A stretch of 64,000 bases of DNA from Hydrogenophilus thiooxidans. Its GTDB lineage: Bacteria > Pseudomonadota > Gammaproteobacteria > Burkholderiales > Rhodocyclaceae. Position numbers and translations under genes: made by a program. Shown piece after piece: positions 44,875 to 53,683 of this stretch; positions within the stretch are counted from its first letter, which is position 1; the number at the start of each line of letters is the position of its first letter. The stretch spans positions 1 through 64,000 of the forward strand of contig NZ_JAHLSY010000011.1 in the NCBI RefSeq assembly GCF_019049855.1, written 5' to 3'. The notes beneath the pieces were generated by a model. That model was given only the letters and a program-made list of their open reading frames with translations, had not been told where the DNA came from and did no database searches.

Positions 44875-45645
44875 ATGCGCAATCTAGAACTATACCGCGA
44901 TTCGAACCACCTGTGCGTGCTTTTGCACGAAACCGAAGGGAATGAAGAGGAAGGCATTCACTCGAATCAGTATCTCATTTTGCACCGGGAGGAGGGGGTA
45001 TTGCTCGACCCCGGCGGTTTCGGCGTGATGCCCGACGTGCTCGAAGCGATGCTCGACTACTGCACGCCGGAGCAGATCAAGGCGATCATCCTTTCGCACC
45101 AGGACCCGGACATCGTCGGCGGGTTAGCTTCCTGGCTCGAGATCACACAAGCTCAGGTGTGGATTTCGCGTTTGTGGACCCGCTTCATTCCCCATTATGG
45201 TCTCCCACCCAAGGCGGTCGAGCGCCTTATCGCGATTCCCGACGAAGGGGCACGCTTCACCTGGAACGACGGTACGGAACTGGAGCTCCTGCCGGCTCAT
45301 TTCCTCCATTCCGAAGGCAATTTCCACGTCTATGACCCCACCAGCCAGATCCTCTTTTCAGGCGACCTCGGTGCAGCGGAGATGAGCAGTGCGGCACTCA
45401 GCCCATTTGTCGATGACTTCCCCGCCCACGTTTGCCAAATTGCCGGATTTCACCGTCGCTACATGGTGAGTCACCGTGCGGTTGCCGTATGGCGCGCGAC
45501 CCTGGGGGATCGACCGCTCTCGATGATCGCCCCGCAGCACGGAGCGATCTACCGTGGTCGTGCGATCACTGATTTCCTTGCCTGGATCGACGAACTGCCT
45601 TGCGGCGTCGATTGCCTACAGCCAGGCGGGAGATTCCTTCCGTGA
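44875..45645 (+). CDS. ODP-family metallo-beta-lactamase-fold protein (diiron oxygen-sensor-like)
   Basis: A 256-aa soluble protein of the flavodiiron-like ODP group, without a flavodoxin domain. Metal-ligand motifs are L-S-H-Q-D-P-D-I near residue 80, A-H-F-L-H-S-E near 142, the bridging aspartate in F-S-G-D-L-G near 162, and P-Q-H-G near 222. W-T-R-F-I-P-H-Y-G near 103 is typical of the subgroup. ODP domains bind O2 at a diiron site and often serve as sensory inputs. I chose ATG 44875 because GGAG lies 6 bases upstream; ATG 44863 is possible. The following gene encodes a GGDEF-EAL protein and overlaps by GTGA, so this was probably an oxygen-sensing input for c-di-GMP signalling. Confidence 0.82.
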   Translation: MRNLELYRDSNHLCVLLHETEGNEEEGIHSNQYLILHREEGVLLDPGGFGVMPDVLEAMLDYCTPEQIKAIILSHQDPDIVGGLASWLEITQAQVWISRLWTRFIPHYGLPPKAVERLIAIPDEGARFTWNDGTELELLPAHFLHSEGNFHVYDPTSQILFSGDLGAAEMSSAALSPFVDDFPAHVCQIAGFHRRYMVSHRAVAVWRATLGDRPLSMIAPQHGAIYRGRAITDFLAWIDELPCGVDCLQPGGRFLP

Positions 45646-47664
45646 ACCGTTTCGTCCCCAGTAATCTGGTCGTTTTGCGCCGTGACGTGCTTTGCGCCGC
45701 GAGCGCGCTCCTGGAAGAGCAGGTTCGGGCTAGCCAGGCCTTCTCGGCAATCGCCAAGACGCTTCACCGCGTTCACGGGGAACTGGCCAATTCGCTTGCG
45801 GAATTGGCTGGGAGAGCCGATGCGGACCTTACCGTTCGGCAATTGGCCAGACGGTGCCAAACGCTGAGAACGACTCTTGCGCTCGTCGAGCAACACTATC
45901 AGGCCGATGTCGTCCGGCAGCGCGATGCGTTGCGCGCCCTTCTTGCGGCGTTCAACGAAAGCAGCAAAGTGCTGGCGCAGACGTTGGTAGAAAAGGATCT
46001 TCTCGATCGCCACCGGATGGTGCTCGAGCGGGTTGTCCTCTCCTACGAACGGGTGATCAACTGGCTGCCCTTCATCGAAGAGGTGCTCAAGGAGTTTCAC
46101 GCGATTTTTCCGTTCGACCTCTTTTTCGTCGCGTTTGCGGAAAAGCATGGGTTGACCGCGCACCTCTTCTACCCAGGGCGACCCACAGCGGCACAGCGAT
46201 CCGATCTGGAACCACAACTCGTGCGCGAACTCCTTGCGCGTTTGAACCAACCGTTTGATGCCGCTGTCGACCTGGCGGTCCATTACCTGGATTGGACGCC
46301 GTGGTTTGGGATCGCGACAGCGCAATGCTATCAATTGCTCACCGAGAAGGTGCCCGATCATCGCTCAGGACTGGCCGGTATTCTTGGTGTTGGCTTTGGT
46401 TCTCCACATGCTCGAGTACGAGATCGGTCGCAGCGAACGGCACCAGCATGCGTTTAGCCTCATCATGATCGATCTCGACGATTTCAAGGAGATCAACGAC
46501 ACCTACGGTCACCCCGCAGGTGACCTGGCGCTCACAGAGCTTGCGAACGTGCTCCAGGCGCAAGTTCGGCAAGGCGACCTCGCTTGCCGGATTGGCGGCG
46601 ATGAGTTCATCTTGTTGCTTCCCGAAACGCCGCTGGAGGGTGCTAAGGCGCTCGCGCGCAAACTCTGTGATCGGTTGCGCGCCCATCGTTATTTCTATCA
46701 AGGGACCTCATTTCATGTGACCTGTTCACTGGGCATTGTGAGCTACCCGCAAGACGGAAAGTCGGTCCATGAACTCCTAGCGCACGCCGATCTGGCTACC
46801 TATGAGGCAAAACGGCGAGGAAAAGACGAAATCTGCGCTTATGACGACCTCAAAACGCGCCGGACGGGCGGCGCTTTGACGCGTGACTCCCTTACCGAGC
46901 AGCGCAGCGAGGTGGAAGCGCTTCGCGAAGCGCTCGCCGAGCGACGCATTGTTCCGTTTTTTCAACCGATCGTCGATATGGCAAGCGGTCAGGTGGTTGC
47001 GTTCGAGGTGCTCGCCCGCCTCATCCCGTCGGTAGGCGACCCGATCCCAGCAGGACGGTTCATCACGGTAATCGAAAAATATGGTTTGGGACGCGAACTC
47101 GACCGCCAGATCATTGCAGCAGCGCTCGCGGCGTTGCGTGACTTTCCAGGGGAAAAACCCACCCTTTTTCTCAACCTATCGGTACAGGAGATCCAAAACC
47201 GCAACGTGCTCGGTTTTGCGGCACGCCTTTGCCACCACTGGGGGCTGGATCCCGGCCGCATCGTCTTCGAGCTCTTGGAGCGGCACGCTGTCGACGATCT
47301 CGAGAAGATGCGCCAGTTCATCCGGCAATTGCGCAAAAGAGGGTTCCGGTTTGCGCTCGACGACTTTGGCAGCGGCTACAACAGCCTGCACTATCTGCGG
47401 GAACTGGAGCTCGATTTCGTCAAGATCGACGGCGCGTTCGTGCGGGGCATGCAAACGTCGCGCATCGACGAGGCGCTGGTGCGTAACCTCTCCAATCTCT
47501 GTGCGGATCTCGGCATGCAGACGGTAGCGGAATTCGTCGAAAATGAGGAAATGTTTGCCATGTTGCAGAAGATGGGGATCACCCATGCGCAGGGTTACTA
47601 CCTCGGTTTGCCGCTGCCTCGCCTGCCGGTGGTAGAATCGCCACCGCGCACTGGCTCCCCGTAG
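45642..47664 (+). pseudogene. GGDEF-EAL cyclic-di-GMP protein broken by internal deletion and frameshift
   Basis: Translation from the GTG at 45642 gives an N-terminal helical sensor-like domain to about 46400, then stops at 46457. The GGDEF domain continues in the next frame, from about H-M-L-E-Y-E-I-G-R-S-E-R at 46405. In related proteins, as I remember them, a helical stretch and the D-x-L-T-G-L-x-N motif lie between these segments; here both are absent, so a deletion fits better than a one-base slip. Downstream parts look intact: G-G-D-E-F near 46598, EAL-type E-V-L near 47007, and the D-D-F-G and K-I-D catalytic segments. The second frame could be opened at ATG 46408, which would give an EAL protein with a headless GGDEF. 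The stop codon lies inside the tRNA gene. Confidence 0.65.
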
Positions 47665-47726
47665 TTCAATGGACAGAACGAGCGCCTCCTAAGCGCTAGA
47701 TCCAGGTTCGATTCCTGGCGGGGGGA
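47655..47726 (+). tRNA. tRNA-Arg (anticodon CCU)
   Basis: The cloverleaf folds by eye. The acceptor CTCCCCG pairs with CGGGGGG (one G-T pair). The D stem is GTTC/GAAC, the anticodon stem AGCGC/GCGCT encloses loop CTCCTAA with anticodon CCT, the variable loop is 4 nt, and the T stem CCAGG/CCTGG encloses TTCGATT. CCA is not encoded. The first 10 bases overlap the end of the broken GGDEF-EAL gene. Confidence 0.9.
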
Positions 47727-47760
47727 CGAAAGTGGCTATGAAAAAACATCAAAAAACCCC

Positions 47761-47787
47761 TCAACTTTTCCAACCGTGTGCCGATAA
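47761..47787 (+). promoter_or_regulatory. sigma28 (FliA)-type promoter of the chemoreceptor gene
   Basis: TCAACTTT at 47761-47768, an 11-bp spacer and GCCGATAA at 47780-47787 match the flagellar sigma28 pattern TAAAGTTT-N11-GCCGATAA. The -10 is perfect and the -35 has six of eight positions. It lies 48 bp before the receptor start. Confidence 0.7.
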
Positions 47788-47835
47788 CCCAATTAGAATT
47801 GCAAAAGTTCGGGCATCCAACCAAAGGGGGAAACG

Positions 47836-49452
47836 ATGCGCGTCAACCAGCCTGTAACCCAGCGTGAATACCCGGTGCGCGACGACTGCGCGATCATCAG
47901 CCACACCGACGAAAAGGGTCGCATCACCTATTTCAACAAAGATTTTCTGGAGTATTGCGGCTTTGCCCCCGAAGAGTTGATGGGGCAGCCCCACAACATC
48001 ATTCGGCACCCCGATATGCCGCCCGAAGCGTTTCGCGACCTCTGGGCCACTTTGAAAGCGGGGCGGCCGTGGCAGGGATTGGTGAAGAACCGGCGCAAAG
48101 ATGGCGACCATTACTGGGTCAAGGCTACCGCAACCCCGAAACCGGGGGGGGGTTATATGAGCGTGCGGATGAAGCCCACGCGCGAAGAGGTTCAAGCCGC
48201 GGATGAACTCTACGCGCGGATGCGCGCCGGGGAAAAGATCGCACTCGAAGGGGGTAAAGTCCGCGCAGGCGCCATCACCCGCTTTTTGCGGCGCATTACC
48301 CTCAAGCAGCGGGTCGTACTCCTCATGCTCTTTCCGGTGATCGGTTTTGGGTTGTTGTTGGGTCTAGAGTGGTATGAATACGGGCAACCGTCGCTGCTTT
48401 CTTTTCTATTCACGCTCCTTGGTGTGGTCGTGACGCTGACGGTCGGTGGGTGGACGGTCAGCCGCCTCTCGCACGGTTTTGCCGAAGCGCAGCGCATCGC
48501 CCGTGCGGTGGCAAACGGCGAACTCAAAGTCGAGTTCGACGACATGGGGCGGGACGAGCTCGGCGAACTCTTCGACGCGTTTCAGATCATGCGCAACCGC
48601 CTCTTCGAATTGGTCTTTACGCTCCAGCAACAGCTCAAAGCGGTGCAGGAAGCGCAGCACGCGGCAGAGTCCTCTGCGCAAGCGATTGCCGCCAGCGCGC
48701 ACCAACAGGCCGAAAATACCCAGGCGATTGCTGCTTCGGTGTCGCAGAACACCGCTTCCGCTCAAAAAATTGCCGAACACGCTACCGTTACGGCCAAAGC
48801 GGCCGTTGCGGCGCAGCAGGCGGTCGACAACGGTGCGCGAGTCGTTCACCGTGCCGCCGACGAGATCGCGCGTATCGCCCTTTCCGTCCGAACGTCGGCA
48901 GCGAATCTCACTAAGCTCGAAGGCATTGCAGGTGAAATCGGCCAGATCATCCAGACGATCCGCGAAATCGCCGATCAAACCAATCTGTTGGCACTGAACG
49001 CCGCGATCGAAGCGGCGCGCGCAGGCGAACAGGGGCGCGGTTTTGCGGTAGTCGCCGACGAGGTGCGGAAACTTGCCGAGCGCACCGCGAAAGCAACGCT
49101 CGAGATCGGGACGATGATCGAACGCATTCAGGAAGAGACGCGCGTCTCGGTAACCAGCATGCAGGAGGGGGTGGCGCTCGTTGAAAAAGGGGCGGATAGT
49201 GCCCACGAAGCGGGGAACTCGGTCGAGGAGATCAAGCGGGAAGCCGAAAAGGTGATCTCCGCTGCGCAGGAGATTCAGCGGGCGATGCACGACGAGCTCG
49301 AAGCGCTGCGCGAAATCGAAACGCACGCCAAGCAGATTGCCGAAGGCAGTCAACTGGTCGAGGAAAAAGCGCAAACTGTCGTTGCAGCCGCAGGCCAGGT
49401 GGGACGCGCGACGCAGCAGGTGATCAACACCGCTTCGCTCTTCAAAACGTAG
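47836..49452 (+). CDS. PAS-domain methyl-accepting chemotaxis protein (Aer-like)
   Basis: A 538-aa receptor with the Aer layout. An N-terminal PAS domain (about 15-110; [11 protein letters not shown] and I-I-R-H-P-D-M-P) is followed by two membrane segments (about 157-205) and a HAMP-like region. The signalling domain carries the conserved hairpin [17 protein letters not shown] near 380. There is no periplasmic domain. Aer proteins sense redox state through PAS-bound FAD and signal to CheA/CheW at the inner face of the membrane. An AAAGGGGG ribosome site precedes ATG 47836. The sigma28 promoter places it in the motility regulon. It overlaps the convergent thioesterase gene by 11 bp. Confidence 0.92.
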   Translation: MRVNQPVTQREYPVRDDCAIISHTDEKGRITYFNKDFLEYCGFAPEELMGQPHNIIRHPDMPPEAFRDLWATLKAGRPWQGLVKNRRKDGDHYWVKATATPKPGGGYMSVRMKPTREEVQAADELYARMRAGEKIALEGGKVRAGAITRFLRRITLKQRVVLLMLFPVIGFGLLLGLEWYEYGQPSLLSFLFTLLGVVVTLTVGGWTVSRLSHGFAEAQRIARAVANGELKVEFDDMGRDELGELFDAFQIMRNRLFELVFTLQQQLKAVQEAQHAAESSAQAIAASAHQQAENTQAIAASVSQNTASAQKIAEHATVTAKAAVAAQQAVDNGARVVHRAADEIARIALSVRTSAANLTKLEGIAGEIGQIIQTIREIADQTNLLALNAAIEAARAGEQGRGFAVVADEVRKLAERTAKATLEIGTMIERIQEETRVSVTSMQEGVALVEKGADSAHEAGNSVEEIKREAEKVISAAQEIQRAMHDELEALREIETHAKQIAEGSQLVEEKAQTVVAAAGQVGRATQQVINTASLFKT

Positions 49453-49891
49453 GCAGCGTTCCGAACCGTGTTTGCCATCGTTGCCAAAAGGCGTCGGGTA
49501 CCGGCGCCTTTTCCCGTTTCGCGTAGTCGAAGGTGACGACACCGTGTTTGCCCCGCGCCACTTCGCGCCCGCTCGCTGATTCCGTCAATTGCCAAACCAG
49601 GTCGAAACCGTAGCGATGGGGGTCGGCGATGCCCATCGCGCAGAGCAGCCGTTCGCCATGAAACGCTTCGCTGCGGTACTGCGCCGCCACGTCCGCGAGG
49701 ATGATCCCTGCGCCGCCAATGTCTACCTGGGAAAAGCCCAACTCGGCCAAAAGCCTGCAGCGCGCTTCCGCGACCAGCCCCAAGAGCCGTGCATTGTCGA
49801 GGTGCTGCCCTTCGTTGATGTGTTCGATGTAGATCATGAGTTCGGTGACGAACGGCAGATGTTCGGGTAGGGCGATCTTGATGCGTGCCAT
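49442..49891 (-). CDS. acyl-CoA thioesterase-like hotdog-fold protein
   Basis: A 149-aa protein of the 4-hydroxybenzoyl-CoA/FcbC-type thioesterase superfamily. Supporting features are the size, an N-terminal strand, [15 protein letters not shown] at about 22-36 in the active-site helix position, [11 protein letters not shown] near 67, and a C-terminal strand. Typical members have an active aspartate or glutamate at this helix. The substrate is unknown. The start is ATG 49891; an upstream extension of the open frame carries no homology. It is divergent from the DNR-like regulator with 136 bp between starts. Confidence 0.72.
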   Translation of the reverse strand: MARIKIALPEHLPFVTELMIYIEHINEGQHLDNARLLGLVAEARCRLLAELGFSQVDIGGAGIILADVAAQYRSEAFHGERLLCAMGIADPHRYGFDLVWQLTESASGREVARGKHGVVTFDYAKREKAPVPDAFWQRWQTRFGTLPTF

Positions 49892-49965
49892 GATGTGTGT
49901 AACCCATTCGTATCGGAACCTGGAAAGCCAATGATGATAACAGGAAAGCGCTGTACCACTTTTCC

Positions 49966-49993
49966 TTGCCGCACAGGCTGGCCGCGCTATAAT
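49966..49993 (+). promoter_or_regulatory. sigma70-type promoter of the Crp/Fnr-family gene
   Basis: TTGCCG at 49966-49971 and a perfect TATAAT at 49988-49993 are 16 bp apart. The -10 covers the in-frame ATG at 49992, so that codon cannot be the start; ATG 50028 is used instead. Confidence 0.65.
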
Positions 49994-50027
49994 GGATGTG
50001 GTGCTAACCCCAATCGAACCGGTGTCC

Positions 50028-50741
50028 ATGCCGAAAACGATCGCGCTCCTGCGAAACGTGCCGCTTTTCTCGTTGCTCGAGGATGAGACTCTGACCCAGG
50101 TGGCTGAGGCAGCACAACCCGTAGCCCTGGAACGGGATCAGGTCCTCTTTTTCCGCGGCGACGCTTCGCGGGGGTTCTACGTGGTCGTGCAAGGGCGGAT
50201 CAAACTCTATATCGACGGGCCGAATGGCGTGGAAAAGGTGATCGAAACGGTAGGGCCCGGCGGTACCTTCGGCGAAGCGGTGATGTTTCTGCGCCAGCCT
50301 TACCCAGTAAACACCGCCGCGCTGACACCGGCAGAAGTGCTTTTCATCCCGCGCGATGTGATCGAACGGTTGCTCGACGCGAATCGCGATTTCTGCCAAC
50401 GGATGCTCGCCGGGATGGCGATGCGGTTGCGATCCCTCATCCACGATATCGAAACCTATTCGGTCTGTTCGGCAACCCAGCGCGTGATCGGTTACCTCCT
50501 GCAATTACTGCCGGAAGCAGGGGTGGCGACCAACGATGGCCCCATCTTGCTCGAATTGCCGGTGCAAAAATATGTGTTGGCCTCTCGCCTCAACCTGAAG
50601 CCAGAGACGCTCTCAAGGGTCTTTTCTGATCTGGCTGCCGAAGGTCTGTTACGCACCAGCGGGCGAAAAGTGTGGATTTTGGATTTGGAAGGACTGCGCG
50701 CCTTTGCGCCCCAAGAGGCGTTCTTGCCGCCTTGCCGCTGA
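50028..50741 (+). CDS. Crp/Fnr-family transcription regulator, DNR-like
   Basis: A 237-aa regulator. It has a cyclic-nucleotide-binding-like beta-roll (about 15-125, with F-F-R-G-D-A-S-R-G-F-Y-V-V-V-Q-G-R-I-K-L-Y and F-G-E-A-V-M-F), a long dimer helix, and a C-terminal helix-turn-helix with L-K-P-E-T-L-S-R in the recognition helix. The E-x-x-S-R pattern in that helix reads TTGA half sites in FNR and DNR. The N-terminal cysteines of FNR are absent, so an iron-sulfur oxygen sensor is unlikely and a heme/NO-type DNR is favoured. It stands next to norD-norQ-cobA-nnrS and nirS, which carry TTGAT-N4-ATCAA-type boxes. That it controls them is an inference. Confidence 0.82.
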   Translation: MPKTIALLRNVPLFSLLEDETLTQVAEAAQPVALERDQVLFFRGDASRGFYVVVQGRIKLYIDGPNGVEKVIETVGPGGTFGEAVMFLRQPYPVNTAALTPAEVLFIPRDVIERLLDANRDFCQRMLAGMAMRLRSLIHDIETYSVCSATQRVIGYLLQLLPEAGVATNDGPILLELPVQKYVLASRLNLKPETLSRVFSDLAAEGLLRTSGRKVWILDLEGLRAFAPQEAFLPPCR

Positions 50742-50888
50742 CTCTGATGACGCCAAAGTTCTGCCAGCGGTGTCCATTGGTCACCCAAGAGGTCTTGCAC
50801 ACTGCGCGCGACACTGGATGGATCGAAAAGTGTCCCATAAGCGTCGAAAACACACGCAGCAATTCCGTGCAGGCGTTTGGGGGGGCAT
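50742..50888 (-). pseudogene. N-terminal stub of a type II haloacid dehalogenase
   Basis: An ATG at 50888 with an excellent ribosome site (AAGGAG, 9 bases upstream) is followed by a run of seven C. With six C the frame would read M-P-P-K-R-L-H-G and continue into A-C-V-F-D-A-Y-G-T-L-F-D, the catalytic start of L-2-haloacid dehalogenases. With seven it is frameshifted. Homology goes on to L-W-R-H-Q-S and ends exactly at the stop of the convergent regulator gene, about 50 residues into a family of about 220. The rest is missing. I read this as a remnant. The remainder of the gap, 50889-51056, holds an imperfect 20-bp palindrome at 50900-50919 and nothing else I can name. Confidence 0.6.
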
Positions 50889-51056
50889 GGCGTTCGTCTC
50901 CTTGAGCGATCGTTCAAGGAGATTTTACACAACCAACGCGACTAGGAAGAAAAACGCAAAAATGCCGTCGATCTTCTGCGTTAAGCTTCCAGGGATGCGC
51001 TGTAGCAACGACATGCGGGTCAAAGTAAGGAGGGCGAACGCGCCGATTGTGGCCGC

Positions 51057-52898
51057 TTATAAACCTTCGGTCAAGAGGGCGTAGATTTTCGGAAGCCGTT
51101 CGGCAAGCGTCGCCATGCGGGGGATGAGCAGGTAGCCAGATTGACCGAAGAGATAGGGGAGGTAGTCCGATGCGTCTTTGTCGATGGTGAGGCAGAATGG
51201 GCGTACGCCCGCACGTTTGGCCTCACTGATCGCCATGCGGCAATCTTCGATCGCATAACGTCCTTCGTAGCCGTCGAGGTCGTTCGGTTTTCCGTCGGAA
51301 AGGATCAACAGCAGGCGCAAACTGTGGGGTTGCTGTTCCAGCTGCCGAACAGCGGCACGTATCGCCGCGCCCATTCGCGTGTAGTAACCGGGTGTGATCG
51401 CTGCGATGCGCGCACGTACCGAGTCGGTTCGTCGTTCAGAAAAGCGTTTGAGCCAATGGAACAAGATCTCTGAGCGGCGGCGCGAAGAAAACGTGGCGAT
51501 CGCGTAATCGTCGCCCGTGGCCGCGATCGCTTCGGAAAAGACCCACAGGGTGTCGCGGATGAGGTCGATTACCCGAAGGTCGTCGGACGCATGGGCATCG
51601 GTAGAAAGGGAGGTATCGGCCAAAAGCAGCGTCGCGATATCCCGGTGGTGGGCGCGCTTAGCCAGATAGAGACCGCGGTCGGCTTCCGCAAACCCTGCGA
51701 TCCGATCCGCGCGAAAACGGACAAACCGCTCCAGGTCGAGTTCGTCACCGTCGGGTTGCCCCGTCAAAGTGACGCGTATGGGGGCAAGCAGTTCGAGCTG
51801 GGCGCGCAGACGGCGAATCGTGCGCCGAAGCTGTTCCGGAATTTCGGCGGTAGCGTTGTCACTGGGTGGTGTTTTTATGACAACACGACAAAAGTTTTCC
51901 CGATAGGATTGGCTGCGGTAATCCCATTCGGGAAGGAGAAGCTCGCCGTGTAGTGTCTCGTCCGATTCGGTGCCCGGTGCGGTCTCGACTTCCAGGCGAA
52001 CCCGCGCGGCAACCCGTTCGTCGTCATCGGCGAAATGGAGCGTGTCGAGTGTCTCGGCGGCGCGACTGGGGTCCTCTTCCGGTTCGTCATCTTGCGAGCG
52101 ATTCACTTTGACATATTCCGCCCAGGAGAGGAGACTTTCTGCCCGGAAGACGAGCAGCATTCCGTGCTCTTCTTTTGGCGCGTCGGTGCGTTCGGCGCGT
52201 AGCGTTCTCTGCTGCGATTCCGCGTCGCGCGCGTTCGCATCCGAGGCCGCGTCGCGATGCTTTTTCGCTTCGGGCGGTGCCGCAGGATCTTCCAGAAACC
52301 AGAGCCACACCGGAAATGGTGCCTTTTTGCTACGATTGGGCTCTGGAAACGAAGTGAGTGCCCCGGGAGTGGTGAGCGCGAGCCGAATGGCGTTTTCCAC
52401 TTCCGCTTCGGCAGGGGGAAGTCGTGCCGGATCGGGTCGGTATGCGATCAGAGCATGGACCAGTCGCCGATAGCGCGCTTCCCACGCCGGAAAGCGCGCT
52501 AGGGCAACGACCGTAGCCCGTTGATTGGCAAGCCAAATGGGTTCGCCTTTCGGGACATAATGGGCAGCAGCCAGGGCCAACCAGAAATAGGCGTCGCGGT
52601 TGAGCGTCGCGTCGGGAAACCAGTCGATCGTCGCCGGGAGGTAGCACGCGTCTTGACCGATCATGGGTGGGGCGGTGCGATCGCCGACACCCGCGATCCG
52701 CTCGACGAGGCGTCGCCGGTGATGACTTTGGCGCCGCACCGCCGGTTTGAGGACGCGCGCAGGGATCCCGCCGCAGCCCCGATAAAAAACCGCAAGCGGG
52801 CGCACCCAATCGCTGAGCGCGACCGCCGCTTCCGGATGGTTGCGCACGGCGACCCGCGTGATCCAGCGATCCCAGAGTGTGCCGATCCACTCTTCCAT
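51057..52898 (-). CDS. norD: nitric oxide reductase activation protein NorD (VWA domain)
   Basis: NorD works with the ATPase NorQ to mature the NorCB nitric oxide reductase. The 613-aa protein has a variable N-terminal region, an acidic middle stretch (D-D-E-P-E-E-D near 270), and a C-terminal von Willebrand A domain. The MIDAS motif D-T-S-L-S is near residue 428 and L-I-L-S-D-G-K-P-N-D near 540. Length fits NorD (about 600-640). It starts 8 bp after norQ. NorC and NorB are not in the window, so its target is encoded elsewhere. Confidence 0.9.
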   Translation of the reverse strand: MEEWIGTLWDRWITRVAVRNHPEAAVALSDWVRPLAVFYRGCGGIPARVLKPAVRRQSHHRRRLVERIAGVGDRTAPPMIGQDACYLPATIDWFPDATLNRDAYFWLALAAAHYVPKGEPIWLANQRATVVALARFPAWEARYRRLVHALIAYRPDPARLPPAEAEVENAIRLALTTPGALTSFPEPNRSKKAPFPVWLWFLEDPAAPPEAKKHRDAASDANARDAESQQRTLRAERTDAPKEEHGMLLVFRAESLLSWAEYVKVNRSQDDEPEEDPSRAAETLDTLHFADDDERVAARVRLEVETAPGTESDETLHGELLLPEWDYRSQSYRENFCRVVIKTPPSDNATAEIPEQLRRTIRRLRAQLELLAPIRVTLTGQPDGDELDLERFVRFRADRIAGFAEADRGLYLAKRAHHRDIATLLLADTSLSTDAHASDDLRVIDLIRDTLWVFSEAIAATGDDYAIATFSSRRRSEILFHWLKRFSERRTDSVRARIAAITPGYYTRMGAAIRAAVRQLEQQPHSLRLLLILSDGKPNDLDGYEGRYAIEDCRMAISEAKRAGVRPFCLTIDKDASDYLPYLFGQSGYLLIPRMATLAERLPKIYALLTEGL

Positions 52899-52906
52899 CG
52901 CAACCG

Positions 52907-53683
52907 TTATCCTTCGAAAACGGAGCGCACGATCTCTTCCAAGCCGAGCGCGATTTCGCGTTCATCGGTAAGCGCTTCGATGATCGCGGCGTTGCACGCA
53001 ACGAGTGGTTCGACGCCACTCGCAATCAAGCGGGCGGCATAGACGAGCATGCGTGTCGAGATCACCTCTTCCAAATCGATTTGCTTGAGACCGCGAATCG
53101 CCTGCGCCAAATGGACCAGCTTTTGTGCGACCCAAGGTTCGCAACCCGTCTCGGCAATGAGGATTGCACGCTCGTTTTCGGGTAAGGGAAAATCGAAGCG
53201 CAGCGCGACGAAGCGTTGCCGGGTAGAGGGTTTCAGCCCTTTGAGGAAATTTTGATATCCAGGGTTATAGGAGACCACCAACATGAACGTTGGTGGCGCG
53301 GTCAGATGCTCTCCGGTGCGTTCCAAGAAGAGTTCACGGCGATGGTCGGCGAGCGGATGGAGCACCACGGTGACGTCCTTACGCGCTTCGACCACTTCGT
53401 CCAGATAGCAGATCCCCCCTTCGCGTACCGCGCGGGTCAATGGACCGTCTTGCCAGACCGTTTCGTCGCCACGTATGAGAAAGCGGCCCACCAGATCGGC
53501 AGCGGTGAGGTCGTCGTGACACGCTACGGTATAGAGCGGGACGCCCAAGCGTTCCGCCATATAAGCGACGAAGCGGGTTTTGCCCACACCGGTTGGTCCT
53601 TTGATCAGCACGGGGAGCTGGTTCGCGAACGCCTTTTCAAAGAGGGCGATTTCGTTGCCTTGGGGGTGGTAGTGGATGCTCAT
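52907..53683 (-). CDS. norQ: AAA+ ATPase NorQ/NirQ
   Basis: A 258-aa MoxR-type AAA+ ATPase needed to activate nitric oxide reductase, and in some species nitrite reductase. It has Walker A G-P-T-G-V-G-K-T-R at residues 29-37, the pore/substrate segment A-C-H-D-D-L-T-A-A-D-L-V-G-R near 57, Walker B G-G-I-C-Y-L-D-E-V-V-E-A-R near 92, and sensor motif S-Y-N-P-G-Y-Q near 140. It overlaps cobA as ATGA and precedes norD by 8 bp, so the order is cobA-norQ-norD. Confidence 0.93.
   Translation of the reverse strand: MSIHYHPQGNEIALFEKAFANQLPVLIKGPTGVGKTRFVAYMAERLGVPLYTVACHDDLTAADLVGRFLIRGDETVWQDGPLTRAVREGGICYLDEVVEARKDVTVVLHPLADHRRELFLERTGEHLTAPPTFMLVVSYNPGYQNFLKGLKPSTRQRFVALRFDFPLPENERAILIAETGCEPWVAQKLVHLAQAIRGLKQIDLEEVISTRMLVYAARLIASGVEPLVACNAAIIEALTDEREIALGLEEIVRSVFEG

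Noticed and set aside
50900-50919. Palindrome CCTTGAGCGATCGTTCAAGG considered as an FNR/DNR box
   Set aside because: The TTGA and TCAA halves are 8 bp apart instead of 6, so it does not fit the family site; it remains only an imperfect palindrome upstream of a dead gene.
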